Shown here piece by piece: positions 1 through 8,631 of a stretch of DNA of 20,382 nucleotides (the first letter of the stretch is position 1; every line of letters starts with the position of its first letter). The notes below the pieces were generated by a model, which saw nothing but the letters and a program-made list of their open reading frames with translations, made no database searches and had not been told where the DNA came from. This stretch comes from an uncultured bacterium (GTDB taxonomy: Bacteria > Bacillota_I > Bacilli_A > RF39 > UBA660), in NCBI GenBank assembly GCA_905215635.1, contig CAJMQX010000002.1, positions 1 through 20,382 of the forward strand, given 5' to 3'. A program made the position numbers and the translations under genes.

Positions 1-52
1 TTTCAACAAACGTAATAGTATTAATAATTATATAAAAGAAAGAAGGAAAATT

Positions 53-1168
53 ATGAAATTAATTATTAAAAAAAATATTTTGTTAGAAAATTTGCTTAAT
101 ACATCAAAAGCGATATCTAGCAAAAATTTAATTCCTATTTTAACAGGTATAAAATTCGAATTAACAGATGAAGGATTATATTTATCAGCAAGTGATTCAG
201 ATATCTCAATAAGAACATTTATTGAAAAAAAGGATATTACTAAAATAGAACAAACAGGAAGTGTTGTTATAAGTGGAAAGTATATCGTAGAAATTATTAG
301 AAAATTACCTGATACTGATATTACTATAGAAGTAATAGATGGATATAATATGATTATCCAAACAGCAGGATCTGAATTTAATTTAAATGGAATAGATCCT
401 AATGAATTTCCAAATTTAGATTTGGAAGAAACAAAAAATCCAATTGTTTTAAATCCAGTTGTATTTAAGACAATTATTAACCAAACATTTTTTGCAACAT
501 CTTTATCTGAGACTAGACCTTTATTAACAGGAATTAACTTTAAACTAGCTGGAGATATATTAGAAGTATTAGCTACAGATAGTTATAGATTAGCTAAAAA
601 AGAAATTAAGCTTAAAGATAGTTATGAAAATGAATTTAATTTAGTTATTCCAGGTAAAAATTTATTAGAATTGGCCAGAATAGTAGAAGATGATAAAGAA
701 AATATTTATTTACATGTATTTAATAATAAAGTATTATTTAAATATAAAAATATTATCTTTTTATCAAGATTAATTAGTGGTACTTATCCTGTTAGTTCTA
801 ATATTATACCTAATGAATTTAAGATTGATATAGAATGTGATTATAGTACATTATTTGATATGATAGATAGAGCATCATTACTTACTTCAGATAAAGATAA
901 AAATACTATTAAATTAGTACTTGCTAATAAAGAATTGACAATATCATCTAATTCACCAGAAATAGGTAAAGTAGAAGAAAAAATTAGTATCGATAATAGC
1001 TCTAATATATCAATATCATTTAGCTCTAAATATATGCTAGAAGCTATTAAAAGCTTTAATAGTGAAAAAATACATATATTAATGAATGATGATAATTCTC
1101 CAATTATTGTTAAAAGTGATAAAGAGACGTCATTAGTTCAATTAGTATTGCCTATAAAAACATATTAA
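53..1168 (+). CDS. dnaN: DNA polymerase III beta subunit (sliding clamp)
   Basis: This is the ring-shaped clamp that holds DNA polymerase III on DNA and serves as a docking platform for replication and repair proteins. The 371-residue length matches the family, which has three repeated clamp domains (roughly residues 1-120, 121-250 and 251-371). The end LVLPIKTY closely resembles the usual LP-x-R-x-Y-type C-terminus of bacterial clamps, and internal TxxSLSETRPLLTGINF and ATDSYRLA are family hallmarks. The start is supported by AGAAGGA at 41-47, just upstream of the ATG. The window opens in the gap that normally separates dnaA from dnaN. A hairpin terminator follows, so dnaN is probably not co-transcribed with the next gene by default. 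Identification is secure. Confidence 0.97.
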   Translation: MKLIIKKNILLENLLNTSKAISSKNLIPILTGIKFELTDEGLYLSASDSDISIRTFIEKKDITKIEQTGSVVISGKYIVEIIRKLPDTDITIEVIDGYNMIIQTAGSEFNLNGIDPNEFPNLDLEETKNPIVLNPVVFKTIINQTFFATSLSETRPLLTGINFKLAGDILEVLATDSYRLAKKEIKLKDSYENEFNLVIPGKNLLELARIVEDDKENIYLHVFNNKVLFKYKNIIFLSRLISGTYPVSSNIIPNEFKIDIECDYSTLFDMIDRASLLTSDKDKNTIKLVLANKELTISSNSPEIGKVEEKISIDNSSNISISFSSKYMLEAIKSFNSEKIHILMNDDNSPIIVKSDKETSLVQLVLPIKTY

Positions 1169-1184
1169 AATATATAAAAAAACG

Positions 1185-1215
1185 AGTAAATATATTAAAT
1201 TATTTACTTTTTTTT
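1185..1215 (+). terminator. Rho-independent terminator after dnaN
   Basis: AGTAAATA (1185-1192) pairs with TATTTACT (1201-1208) across an 8-nt loop and runs directly into a T tract. A-rich sequence before the left arm mirrors the T tract, so some termination in the opposite direction is also possible. Confidence 0.75.
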
Positions 1216-1220
1216 ATGAA

Positions 1221-1250
1221 TTCTACAAATTTTGACAAATTTCGACATTT
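1221..1250 (+). promoter_or_regulatory. Three 10-bp-phased operator-like repeats before the comK-like gene
   Basis: TTCTACAAAT (1221), TTTGACAAAT (1231) and TTCGACATTT (1241) follow one another at exactly 10-bp spacing, one helical turn. The third contains TTCGACA, the complement of TGTCGAA, which matches the Spo0A-box consensus TGNCGAA. The other two differ from it by one base each. The middle copy contains the TTGACA that would serve as -35. It is an inference that this is an operator, and that Spo0A is the binder. The repeat itself is plainly visible. Confidence 0.5.
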
Positions 1251-1259
1251 AAATATGCT
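1232..1259 (+). promoter_or_regulatory. Candidate sigma-A promoter for the comK-like gene
   Basis: A perfect -35 TTGACA (1232-1237) is followed after 16 bp by TATGCT (1254-1259), a 4/6 match to the -10 consensus. It lies between the dnaN terminator and the comK-like start, with a strong RBS (AAAGGGGG, ending at 1282) five bases before the ATG. The weak -10 and the overlap with the phased repeats suggest control by a regulator. Confidence 0.55.
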
Positions 1260-1287
1260 TTAATAGTCGGACTGAAAGGGGGATATT

Positions 1288-1737
1288 ATGTACGAAATTG
1301 ATTTATCAACAAATATGTTGATAGGTATTTCTGAAAAACATACAAAAGTGATTACTTCTACAGAAGAATTTGTAATAGAGGAAAATTGCAACCATATTAT
1401 CAACAATTCTTGTCAATATTTTGGAAGTACATTGAGAGAAAGAATAAATTTTACAAATAGAATAGTGAAAATGAAAAGTAAAGCACCAATTATAATAGAA
1501 GATACTAGAAATATAATCTTTTTTCCAATAAAATCTATTAAAGAAGATACTAATATTTGGATATCATATAATAATTTAGAAACTTATGAAAAAATAGGTA
1601 AAAAAACAAGACTGATTTTTAAAGATAAATCACACTATATTCTTGATTGTTCATATTATATTATTGATAATCAAGTAACAAGAAGTTTAATATTGGATTA
1701 TGAAATAATTAAAAGAAGAAAAAGTTTAGAAAAATGA
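1288..1737 (+). CDS. comK: ComK-family competence transcription factor
   Basis: ComK is the master DNA-binding activator of competence (DNA-uptake) genes in Bacillus. This 149-residue protein shows the family core: a Cys/Phe motif NNSCQYFGSTLRER near residues 40-52, then KSKAPIIIEDTRNIIFFPIKS, WISYNN, and a distal SYYIIDNQVTRS that parallels B. subtilis SYNSFENQVYRT. It is about 40 residues shorter than B. subtilis ComK, mostly at the C-terminus, a region reported to matter for activation more than DNA binding, so activity may differ. Its place between dnaN and recF is unusual, because yaaA (an S4-domain gene) often sits there. It has its own promoter, a very strong RBS and terminators on both sides, so it looks independently controlled. 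The family assignment is from remembered sequence similarity. Confidence 0.82.
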   Translation: MYEIDLSTNMLIGISEKHTKVITSTEEFVIEENCNHIINNSCQYFGSTLRERINFTNRIVKMKSKAPIIIEDTRNIIFFPIKSIKEDTNIWISYNNLETYEKIGKKTRLIFKDKSHYILDCSYYIIDNQVTRSLILDYEIIKRRKSLEK

Positions 1738-1750
1738 ACTTTTTCCTTTT
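1711..1750 (+). terminator. Hairpin terminator overlapping the comK-like stop codon
   Basis: GAAAAAGTT (1718-1726) pairs perfectly with AACTTTTTC (1737-1745). Pairing continues outward, with a mismatch, into A-rich and T-rich flanks. The stop codon TGA (1735-1737) lies in the loop and right arm. The trailing T tract is interrupted, so strength is uncertain. Confidence 0.5.
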
Positions 1751-1775
1751 ATTTCAAGGGTTTTTATGGTATAAT
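1747..1775 (+). promoter_or_regulatory. Extended -10 promoter for recF-gyrB-gyrA
   Basis: TGGTATAAT gives a perfect -10 TATAAT (1770-1775) with the extended TGN element. A weak -35 TTTTAT (1747-1752) lies 17 bp upstream. It is the only good promoter seen before the recF-gyrB-gyrA run. Confidence 0.6.
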
Positions 1776-1838
1776 TATATTGTTATTAAATAAATATTTA
1801 ATATTTACGAGCGTGATATATAATGAGTAATAAAAAGT

Positions 1839-2936
1839 ATGAAAATTTTAAATTTAACATTAAAAAATTTTAGAAATTATGATAAATTAGACATTAGTTT
1901 TAATAACAAATTAAATATCATTATAGGAAATAACGCTCAAGGAAAAACAAATATTTTAGAAGCTATTTATTTTTTATCAATAACTAAATCATTTTTACCA
2001 GTAAATGAAAAAAATGTCATTAAAAGAGGAGAAGTATTTTCTTCAGTTAAATGTACTTTAGATAATAAAAAGAAATTATTTTTATCGCTTAATGATAATG
2101 GTAAAAATTTAAAATTAAATGATTTAGAAATAAAAAAACATAGTGATTTTGTTGGTAATATTAAAACTATTATATTTAGTCCTGATGATTTAAGAATTAT
2201 TAAAGATGGACCAATTAATAGAAGAAAATATTTGAATATTGAAATAAGTCAATTATATAACAGATATATTAATGTTTTAAATGAATTTAATATCGTATTA
2301 AAACAAAGAAATGAATATTTGAAAGTTATTAAAATTGGTAATTATAATAGAGTATATTTTGATATTTTAACGGATAAGTTTGTTTCATTAGCTAAAGAAA
2401 TATATGGATATCGAAATGATTTTATTATGATGATTAATAATTATATAGGTAATATATATAAAGAAATATCTGGATGTGGTGGACTATATTTGAAATATGT
2501 TACTAATATTAATTTAGATGATGATAATATAGCTAATAGTTTAAGAAATAAATTAGATAATTGTTTTGATAGAGAAGTTATTTATGGTAATACCTTAATA
2601 GGACCTCATAGAGATGATTTCTTATTTAGAATAGAAGATATTGATTTATTGATAAATGGGTCACAAGGACAGCTTAAAATGGCTATAATAGCCTTAAAAT
2701 TAGCTGAGATTAGTGTTTTTTATGAGGTATGTGGAGAAAATCCAATACTTTTACTTGATGATATGTTTAGTGAATTAGATATAGAAAAAAGAAATAAAGT
2801 ATTAAAATATTTAGATAGAGATATTCAAACTATAATAACTACTACTGATTTAGATAGTATTGATGATGAATTGGTTAAAGATTCATATGTATATAAAATA
2901 GAAAATGGAGCAGTAATTTATAAAAATTATGACTAA
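1839..2936 (+). CDS. recF: DNA replication/repair protein RecF
   Basis: RecF is an SMC-like ATPase that works with RecO and RecR to load RecA at single-strand gaps. The start [14 protein letters not shown] and Walker A GNNAQGKT (residues 30-37) are canonical. The ABC signature NGSQGQ is near residue 273 and Walker [14 protein letters not shown] near 300. The 365-residue length is normal. The ATG at 1839 matches the family start, but no good Shine-Dalgarno precedes it. A 16-codon out-of-frame reading frame (1823-1873) overlaps the start and could in principle couple translation. gyrB follows after 11 bases, so the two share a transcript. Confidence 0.97.
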   Translation: MKILNLTLKNFRNYDKLDISFNNKLNIIIGNNAQGKTNILEAIYFLSITKSFLPVNEKNVIKRGEVFSSVKCTLDNKKKLFLSLNDNGKNLKLNDLEIKKHSDFVGNIKTIIFSPDDLRIIKDGPINRRKYLNIEISQLYNRYINVLNEFNIVLKQRNEYLKVIKIGNYNRVYFDILTDKFVSLAKEIYGYRNDFIMMINNYIGNIYKEISGCGGLYLKYVTNINLDDDNIANSLRNKLDNCFDREVIYGNTLIGPHRDDFLFRIEDIDLLINGSQGQLKMAIIALKLAEISVFYEVCGENPILLLDDMFSELDIEKRNKVLKYLDRDIQTIITTTDLDSIDDELVKDSYVYKIENGAVIYKNYD

Positions 2937-2947
2937 AGGAAGGATAC

Positions 2948-4888
2948 GTGATAATAATGGAAGAAATAAAGAAAGAACATTATGATGCTTCGGATATTCA
3001 AGTATTAGAGGGACTTGAAGCTGTTAGAAAAAGACCTGGTATGTATATAGGTACTACTGATATTAAAGGACTTCATCATTTGGTTTGGGAAATAGTAGAT
3101 AACTCAATAGATGAAGCTTTAGCTGGTTATTGCAAAAATATTGAAGTAGTTATTAACAAAGATAATTCAATAACAGTTAAAGATGATGGACGTGGTATAC
3201 CTGTTGATGTACATCCTAAGACAAAAATGTCTACAGTAGAAACAGTTTATACAGTACTTCATGCAGGAGGTAAATTTGGCGGTGGCGGATATAAGGTATC
3301 AGGAGGACTTCATGGTGTTGGTGCTTCTGTTGTTAACGCATTATCTAAATGGGTAGAAGTAAAAGTATATAAAAATTCACAAGTGTATTTTGTTAGATTT
3401 GAAAATGGAGGTCATACTGTAGAACCTCTTAAAGTAATTGATAAATGTAGTCCTGATAGAACAGGTACAACAGTTACTTTTAAACCAGATCCTGAAATAT
3501 TTGATAGTGAAATATATGATTATGATACTTTAAAGGTTAGAATTAGGGAATTAGCTTTCTTAAACAAAGGATTATCTATTACTTTAAGAGATGATCGTGA
3601 TATGGAAGATACTACTGGTGAAACTTTCTTATATGAAGGTGGAATTAGTGAGTATGTTAGATTTATTAATCAAGGAAAGACTCCTATTCATGATAATATA
3701 ATTCATTTGTCTGGAGAAGAAGATGGAGTATTCTTTGAAGTTGCAATGCAATATAATTCAGGCTATAATGATAATATTTATTCATTTGTTAATAATATTA
3801 ATACTCATGATGGTGGAACACATGAAGAAGGAGTTAGAAGAGCTTTAACAAGAGTTATTAATACATATGCTAGAAAGAATGGTATTTTAAAAGAAAAAGA
3901 CGATTCATTAACTGGAGATGATGTTAAAGAAGGACTTACAATGATAATTTCTTGTAAACATCCTAATCCACAATTTGAAGGACAAACTAAAGGAAGACTT
4001 GGAAATTCTGAGGTTAGAAAATTGGCTGATAATGTTTTTTCTCAAGGATTTGAAAGATTTTTATTAGAAAATCCAGATGAAGCTAAGACAATTGTAAATA
4101 AAGCAATGCTTGCATGTAGAGCTAGAAATGCTGCTAGAAAAGCCCGTGAGATTACCAGAAAAACAGATTTAGCTACTACTAACTTCTTTGGTAAATTATC
4201 AGATTGTAAAAGTAAAGATCCAAAAATATCAGAAATATTTATAGTCGAGGGGGATAGTGCCGGTGGAAGTGCTAAGAAAGGAAGAGATTCCTTAACGCAA
4301 GCAATATTACCACTTAGAGGTAAGATATTAAACGTTGAAAAAGCTAGATTAGATAAGGCTTTATCTAACGAAGAAATTAGGACAATAATTACTGCATTTG
4401 GTACAGGTATAGGAGAAGAATTTGATTTAAATAAACTTAGATACGATAAAATAATAATTATGACCGATGCCGATGTCGATGGGTCTCATATTAGAGTATT
4501 ATTATTAACTTTATTTTATAGATTTTTTAAACCTATAGTAGAAGCAGGCCATGTTTATGCAGCTCAACCACCATTATTTAGAATAATGCATGGTAAAACA
4601 CGAAAATATGTTCTAGATGAAAAAGAAAAAGAAGAATATTTAGCATCCTTACCTGAAGGCGTTAGAAATAGGGCAGAAATAGCTCGTATGAAAGGACTTG
4701 GTGAAATGGATGCTGAAGAGTTAAATGAAACTACTATGGATATAAATAAACGTATTTTAAGAAGAATTACTGTTGATGATTGTGTAGCAGCAGATAAAGT
4801 ATTTGAAAAACTTATGGGTGATGATGTTGAACCTAGAAGAAGCTTTATAGAGGAAAATGCAAGATTCGTTGAAAATCTTGATATATAG
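2948..4888 (+). CDS. gyrB: DNA gyrase subunit B
   Basis: This is the ATPase half of gyrase, which introduces negative supercoils. The GHKL ATPase motifs are [10 protein letters not shown] (about 48-57), DDGRGIP (about 79-85) and [11 protein letters not shown] (about 118). The TOPRIM metal-binding motifs are EGDSAGG (about 433) and DADVDGSH (about 506). The 646-residue length is typical of the short Gram-positive form. A GTG at 2948 is preferred as the start because GGAAGG (2938-2943) is at a usable distance. The in-frame ATG at 2957 would be 13 bases away and would remove three residues. gyrA follows after 11 bases. Confidence 0.97.
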   Translation: MIIMEEIKKEHYDASDIQVLEGLEAVRKRPGMYIGTTDIKGLHHLVWEIVDNSIDEALAGYCKNIEVVINKDNSITVKDDGRGIPVDVHPKTKMSTVETVYTVLHAGGKFGGGGYKVSGGLHGVGASVVNALSKWVEVKVYKNSQVYFVRFENGGHTVEPLKVIDKCSPDRTGTTVTFKPDPEIFDSEIYDYDTLKVRIRELAFLNKGLSITLRDDRDMEDTTGETFLYEGGISEYVRFINQGKTPIHDNIIHLSGEEDGVFFEVAMQYNSGYNDNIYSFVNNINTHDGGTHEEGVRRALTRVINTYARKNGILKEKDDSLTGDDVKEGLTMIISCKHPNPQFEGQTKGRLGNSEVRKLADNVFSQGFERFLLENPDEAKTIVNKAMLACRARNAARKAREITRKTDLATTNFFGKLSDCKSKDPKISEIFIVEGDSAGGSAKKGRDSLTQAILPLRGKILNVEKARLDKALSNEEIRTIITAFGTGIGEEFDLNKLRYDKIIIMTDADVDGSHIRVLLLTLFYRFFKPIVEAGHVYAAQPPLFRIMHGKTRKYVLDEKEKEEYLASLPEGVRNRAEIARMKGLGEMDAEELNETTMDINKRILRRITVDDCVAADKVFEKLMGDDVEPRRSFIEENARFVENLDI

Positions 4889-4899
4889 GGGGTGTAGTA

Positions 4900-7506
4900 A
4901 TGAACGAAGATAATAATAAAAATTTAGATGAACTTGTTGATAGAGCAATGGAGGATATGAATAATTCTTCAAGTAATGATGTTGAAGAAAATCTTGAAAA
5001 TACTGCTATTAATGATGAAAATGCTGATGAATTTAGTGGAGTATTTCATGAAAGAGATAGTTTATCTGAGAACAATATTGTTGATGAAGTAGAAAAATCA
5101 TTCTTAGATTACTCAATGAGTGTTATTACTTCACGTGCAATTCCAGATTTAAGAGATGGACTTAAGCCTGTTCATAGAAGAATATTGTGGAGTATGTATA
5201 ATTCAGGTTATACTCCTGATAAGCCTCATAGAAAATCAGCTAAAACAGTTGGTGAAGTTATGGGTAATTATCACCCTCATGGTGATAGTTCAATTTATGA
5301 AGCAATGGTTAGAATGGCTCAAGATTTTAATCAACGTTATTTACTTATAGATGGTCATGGTAATTTTGGTAATATAGAGGGTGATGGAGCAGCTGCAATG
5401 CGTTATACAGAGTCTCGTTTATCAAAATTATCATTAGAATTACTTAGTGATATTCGTAAAAATACTGTTGATATGACTAAAAACTTTGATGAAACACTAG
5501 ATGAACCAGTAGTTTTACCGAGTAGATTTCCTAATATTTTAGTTAATGGTACTATGGGTATTGCTGTTGGTATGGCTACTAATATTCCACCACATAATTT
5601 AAGTGAAGTTATAGATGGATGTGTTGCTTATATTGATAATCCTGAAATAGATACACTTGGTTTAATGGAATATATAAAAGGACCTGATTTTCCTACTGGA
5701 GGTATTATTTTAGGTAATTCAGGAATTAAGAAAGCATATGAAACTGGTAGAGGTTCAATTACTTTAAGGAGTAGAGCAGAAATTGTTGAAAATAATAATC
5801 ATAATTCTATAGTAATTACAGAAGTTCCTTATGGTGTTAATACTATGGAACTTAAAAATAAAGTAGCAGAACTTGTTAGAGATAAGGTTATTGATGGAAT
5901 ATCTGATTATCATACTGATTTAAAAGATGGCGTTAAAATTACTATTACTTTAAAGAGAGATGCTAATCCGCAAGTTGTTTTAAATAATTTATATAAACAT
6001 ACTAATTTTCAAATTCAATATGGTATTATTTTCTTAATGATAGACGCTGGTACTCCAAGAACATTAGGTCTTAAGGATATTATTGCTAAGTATATTGATT
6101 ATCAGAAAGAAGTTATTATTAGAAGAACTAAGTTTGATCTTGATAAAGATGAAAAACGTGTTCATATACTAGAAGGTTATAAAATAGCACAAGATAATAT
6201 TGATGAAGTTGTTCAAATTATTAGAAATGCTAAAAGTGATGTTGAAGCAAAAGAGAAGTTAATTAATAGATTTAATTTATCTGATGTTCAAGCTGATGCT
6301 ATTTTGGAATTAAAATTACGCCGTTTAACTGGTTTAGAAAGAGATAAAATAGAAGCTGAATTAAATGCCTTGTTGATAGAAATTGAAGAGTTAAAATCAA
6401 TTTTAGCATCAAATCAGAAGGTGTTAGATATAATTAAGAAAGAAATGCTTGAAATAAAGAATAAATATGGTGATGAACGTCGTACACATATTGATATGAC
6501 TGCAATTGATTATATTGATGATGAAACTTTAATTCCTGAAGAAAAAATAGTTATTACTTTAACTAAAAAGGGATATATTAAGCGTTTACCTGTTGATACA
6601 TATAAGACTCAACATCGTGGTGGTGTTGGTATTAAGGGTATGACTATTAATGAAGAAGACTTTGTTGAGCAAATGCTTAATTGTTCTACTCATGATTATG
6701 TATTATTCTTTACTAATAAGGGTAAAGTATATAGAGTTAAGGGATATGAAATTCCAGAATATAGTAGACAATCAAAAGGATTACCAATTATTAATTTACT
6801 TAATATGGAACAAGGTGAATATGTTACTTCTTTATTAAATGGTTCTAAAAATGATAATTGTAAATATTTAGTATTTGCTACTAAGAGTGGTTTAATTAAG
6901 AGAACTGATGTTTCAGAATTCTTTAATATTAGATCTAATGGTAAGAAGTTTATTACTTTAAAAGAAGATGATGAGCTTATATCTGTTAAGAATACTAATG
7001 GTAAATGTGATATATTAATGGCGGCTTCAAATGGTCGTATGGTTAGATTTTCAGAAGATCTTATTAGAGTTATGGGACGTGGTGCTTCAGGTGTTAGAGG
7101 AATTAACTTAGATGGTAGTATTCTTGTTGGTATGGAGATAGCTCTTGAAAATGAAGATATACTAGTTGTTACTGAAAATGGTTATGGTAAAAAGACTCCA
7201 ATTGATGAGTATCGTATTACTAATAGGGGCGGTAAAGGAGTTAAAACTCTAAATGTTACCGATAAGAATGGATCTATTACAGCATTTAAGACTGTTGATA
7301 ATACAAAAGATTTAATTATTATTACAAATGAAGGCATAATTATTAGGCTAGCTGTTGATAAGATATCTGAGATGAGCAGGGTAACTCAAGGTGTTAGGTT
7401 AATAAACTTAAGAGAAGGACAAAAGGTAAGTTCTATATCAATTGTTGATGCAGATAATGAAGAAGTTACAACTGAAGAAGATTTAAAAGATAGTACTTCT
7501 AATTAA
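4900..7506 (+). CDS. gyrA: DNA gyrase subunit A
   Basis: This is the DNA-cleaving and rejoining subunit of gyrase. The active-site tyrosine is in AAAMRYTE at Tyr169, against Tyr122 in E. coli, which exposes an N-terminal extension of about 47 residues rich in Asp, Glu, Asn and Ser. The quinolone-determining segment reads [13 protein letters not shown], with Ser and Glu at the usual resistance positions, so no resistance change is visible. The C-terminal DNA-wrapping domain has a GyrA-box-like QHRGGVG near residue 571 and a second NRGGKG repeat. The 868-residue length is above the roughly 820 of Bacillus because of the extension. A strong RBS (GGGGGTG) supports the ATG. A terminator follows. 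Confidence 0.97.
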   Translation: MNEDNNKNLDELVDRAMEDMNNSSSNDVEENLENTAINDENADEFSGVFHERDSLSENNIVDEVEKSFLDYSMSVITSRAIPDLRDGLKPVHRRILWSMYNSGYTPDKPHRKSAKTVGEVMGNYHPHGDSSIYEAMVRMAQDFNQRYLLIDGHGNFGNIEGDGAAAMRYTESRLSKLSLELLSDIRKNTVDMTKNFDETLDEPVVLPSRFPNILVNGTMGIAVGMATNIPPHNLSEVIDGCVAYIDNPEIDTLGLMEYIKGPDFPTGGIILGNSGIKKAYETGRGSITLRSRAEIVENNNHNSIVITEVPYGVNTMELKNKVAELVRDKVIDGISDYHTDLKDGVKITITLKRDANPQVVLNNLYKHTNFQIQYGIIFLMIDAGTPRTLGLKDIIAKYIDYQKEVIIRRTKFDLDKDEKRVHILEGYKIAQDNIDEVVQIIRNAKSDVEAKEKLINRFNLSDVQADAILELKLRRLTGLERDKIEAELNALLIEIEELKSILASNQKVLDIIKKEMLEIKNKYGDERRTHIDMTAIDYIDDETLIPEEKIVITLTKKGYIKRLPVDTYKTQHRGGVGIKGMTINEEDFVEQMLNCSTHDYVLFFTNKGKVYRVKGYEIPEYSRQSKGLPIINLLNMEQGEYVTSLLNGSKNDNCKYLVFATKSGLIKRTDVSEFFNIRSNGKKFITLKEDDELISVKNTNGKCDILMAASNGRMVRFSEDLIRVMGRGASGVRGINLDGSILVGMEIALENEDILVVTENGYGKKTPIDEYRITNRGGKGVKTLNVTDKNGSITAFKTVDNTKDLIIITNEGIIIRLAVDKISEMSRVTQGVRLINLREGQKVSSISIVDADNEEVTTEEDLKDSTSN

Positions 7507-7526
7507 TAAAAATAGGATATAATTTT

Positions 7527-7557
7527 AAAAAAAACATGAATTAATCATGTTTTTTAT
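7527..7557 (+). terminator. Rho-independent terminator after gyrA
   Basis: ACATGA (7534-7539) pairs with TCATGT (7545-7550) around a 5-nt loop, extended by an A tract on the left against a T tract on the right. It ends the recF-gyrB-gyrA run and insulates the parS array from it. Confidence 0.85.
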
Positions 7558-7704
7558 TTTATTTTTAAATTTACCTGTTGATAGAGCATATTATGTTAGT
7601 ATTAATTATTGGTTTATTTTAGTTCCGACTTCCAGAATTATGTTAACTTCTATGTTTAATTTTTATGTAATTAATAGATTTTATATATATCCCTGTTAAT
7701 AGAA

Positions 7705-7738
7705 AGTTTTCAATGTTCCACGTGAAACATTGAAAACT
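7705..7738. promoter_or_regulatory. parS site 1 inside a 34-bp inverted repeat
   Basis: The parS core TGTTCCACGTGAAACA is at 7714-7729 and matches TGTTNCACGTGAAACA fully. It is flanked by perfect 9-bp arms AGTTTTCAA and TTGAAAACT. Confidence 0.93.
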
Positions 7739-7782
7739 ATTAACTAAGTAATATATTATTGAATTAAAAATATAGTTAAATT

Positions 7783-7796
7783 ATTTCCCGGGAAAT
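7783..7796. promoter_or_regulatory. Noc-binding site A
   Basis: ATTTCCCGGGAAAT is a perfect palindrome identical to the B. subtilis Noc consensus. It starts 69 bp after parS site 1 starts. Confidence 0.85.
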
Positions 7797-7900
7797 AAAA
7801 TACACATATTATGTTAACATTAGTATAATATTTATATATATTATTATTATATAATTTTATAACTATTGATTTGTTATTTATTCTTTCTATAATTAAAATA

Positions 7901-7936
7901 TTTAAACCAATGTTCCACGTGAAACATTGGTTTAAA
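7901..7936. promoter_or_regulatory. parS site 2 inside a 36-bp inverted repeat
   Basis: The core TGTTCCACGTGAAACA (7911-7926) is flanked by perfect 10-bp arms TTTAAACCAA and TTGGTTTAAA. The whole could form a cruciform or RNA hairpin. It lacks a trailing T tract, so it does not look like a terminator. Confidence 0.93.
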
Positions 7937-8041
7937 TTTAAATATAATAGTTGTTTATAGTATTATTTTATCGTTTTTAATATATTTATTAATATGATAG
8001 GTAAGCTATGTTATTAATATTAACTAATATGTTTTTTATAT

Positions 8042-8057
8042 AGTTCCACGTGAAACA
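8042..8057. promoter_or_regulatory. parS-like site 3 (variant end)
   Basis: AGTTCCACGTGAAACA differs from the parS consensus TGTTNCACGTGAAACA only at the first base (A for T). Confidence 0.8.
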
Positions 8058-8082
8058 TAGTAATACAATTATACTTAATTTT

Positions 8083-8096
8083 ATTTCCCAGGAAAT
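8083..8096. promoter_or_regulatory. Noc-binding site B (one base off consensus)
   Basis: ATTTCCCAGGAAAT is the Noc palindrome with one central change. It lies 41 bp after parS 3 and 70 bp before parS 4, start to start. Confidence 0.7.
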
Positions 8097-8152
8097 AATT
8101 TTATTACGATTTTAATATAGAATATATTTGAAAATATCAATCGTTATAACAA

Positions 8153-8168
8153 TGTTTCACGTGAAACA
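8153..8168. promoter_or_regulatory. parS site 4 (perfect palindrome)
   Basis: TGTTTCACGTGAAACA is a perfect 16-bp palindrome and full parS consensus match. Confidence 0.95.
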
Positions 8169-8302
8169 TAGTATTTAATTCTTTTGTAAATTACGTATAT
8201 GTATTCTATATAAATTGTTTTATAAAAATTTTACTGATTTTATTATATATTTAATACATTAATTTATCATTTATTTTGTGTATAATAAAAACGTTTTGCC
8301 AA

Positions 8303-8318
8303 TGTTTCACGTGGAACA
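8303..8318. promoter_or_regulatory. parS site 5
   Basis: TGTTTCACGTGGAACA reads TGTTCCACGTGAAACA on the other strand, a full parS match. Confidence 0.93.
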
Positions 8319-8416
8319 TTTGATTAACTATTCTGATTATTACTTAATTTTTGTTGTTTTTACATAGATTTATTAAAATAAAATTGTTATTAATATTAGT
8401 TTATATATTTTTATAT

Positions 8417-8432
8417 AGTTCCATGTGGAACA
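8417..8432. promoter_or_regulatory. Degenerate parS-like site 6
   Basis: AGTTCCATGTGGAACA has the variant first base and a changed centre (CATG for CACG). It is the counterpart of site 3 in the duplicated module and is probably the weakest site. Confidence 0.55.
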
Positions 8433-8457
8433 TAGTAATACAATTACACTTGATTTT

Positions 8458-8471
8458 ATTTCCCGGGAAAT
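8458..8471. promoter_or_regulatory. Noc-binding site C
   Basis: ATTTCCCGGGAAAT, a perfect match, 41 bp after parS 6 and 69 bp before parS 7, start to start. Confidence 0.85.
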
Positions 8472-8526
8472 AATTAAATTATGATTTTTGATATGGATTA
8501 TACATGGTAAATAATTATTATAGCAA

Positions 8527-8542
8527 TGTTTCACGTGGAACA
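8527..8542. promoter_or_regulatory. parS site 7
   Basis: TGTTTCACGTGGAACA, a full parS match on the opposite strand, extended by 3-bp flanking arms CAA and TTG. Confidence 0.93.
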
Positions 8543-8631
8543 TTGTTTATATTTTTTATGTTTTATATGTATAAATGCTTATTTTATCTATTAATTATTC
8601 TATATTATTATGTTGTTGTAACTTTATGCAT

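Larger units (their letters stand above)
8010..8169. repeat. Duplicated module, copy 1
   Basis: About 160 bp running from GTTATTAATATTA through parS 3, Noc site B and parS 4. It repeats as copy 2 at an offset of about 375 bp, with long shared runs such as ACATAGTAATACAATTA outside the protein sites, so this is a duplication and not only recurring binding sites. Confidence 0.75.
8386..8543. repeat. Duplicated module, copy 2
   Basis: Second copy of the module at 8010-8169, with the same order: variant parS (6), Noc site (C), consensus parS (7). Site starts are offset by 375, 375 and 374 bp from copy 1. Confidence 0.75.

Noticed and set aside
1823..1873. 16-codon reading frame (MSNKKYENF...) overlapping the recF start
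   Set aside because: It is very short, has a poor RBS and unremarkable composition. It could couple translation to recF, but there is no support for a real peptide.
4757..4972. Minus-strand frame across the gyrB-gyrA junction, and similar minus-strand frames in dnaX and mfd
   Set aside because: They lie over well-supported genes on the + strand, have no RBS and no recognisable family; they are shadows of AT-rich coding sequence.
5156..5350. Short + strand frames inside gyrA (also 6650-6838)
   Set aside because: Out-of-frame reading of clear gyrA sequence without RBS or family similarity.
7621..7640. AGTTCCGACTTCCAGAA as a decayed parS or Noc site
   Set aside because: Only isolated half-site fragments match; it lacks palindromic symmetry.
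7705..7936. parS sites 1 and 2 as Rho-independent terminators
   Set aside because: The hairpins are strong but no T tract follows either arm, and a proper terminator already ends gyrA at 7527-7557.
8277..8285. Single DnaA-box-like TGTGTATAA in the array (possible oriC)
   Set aside because: One near-consensus 9-mer in AT-rich DNA is not evidence for an origin. No cluster of boxes was seen; the origin is more likely next to dnaA, outside the window.
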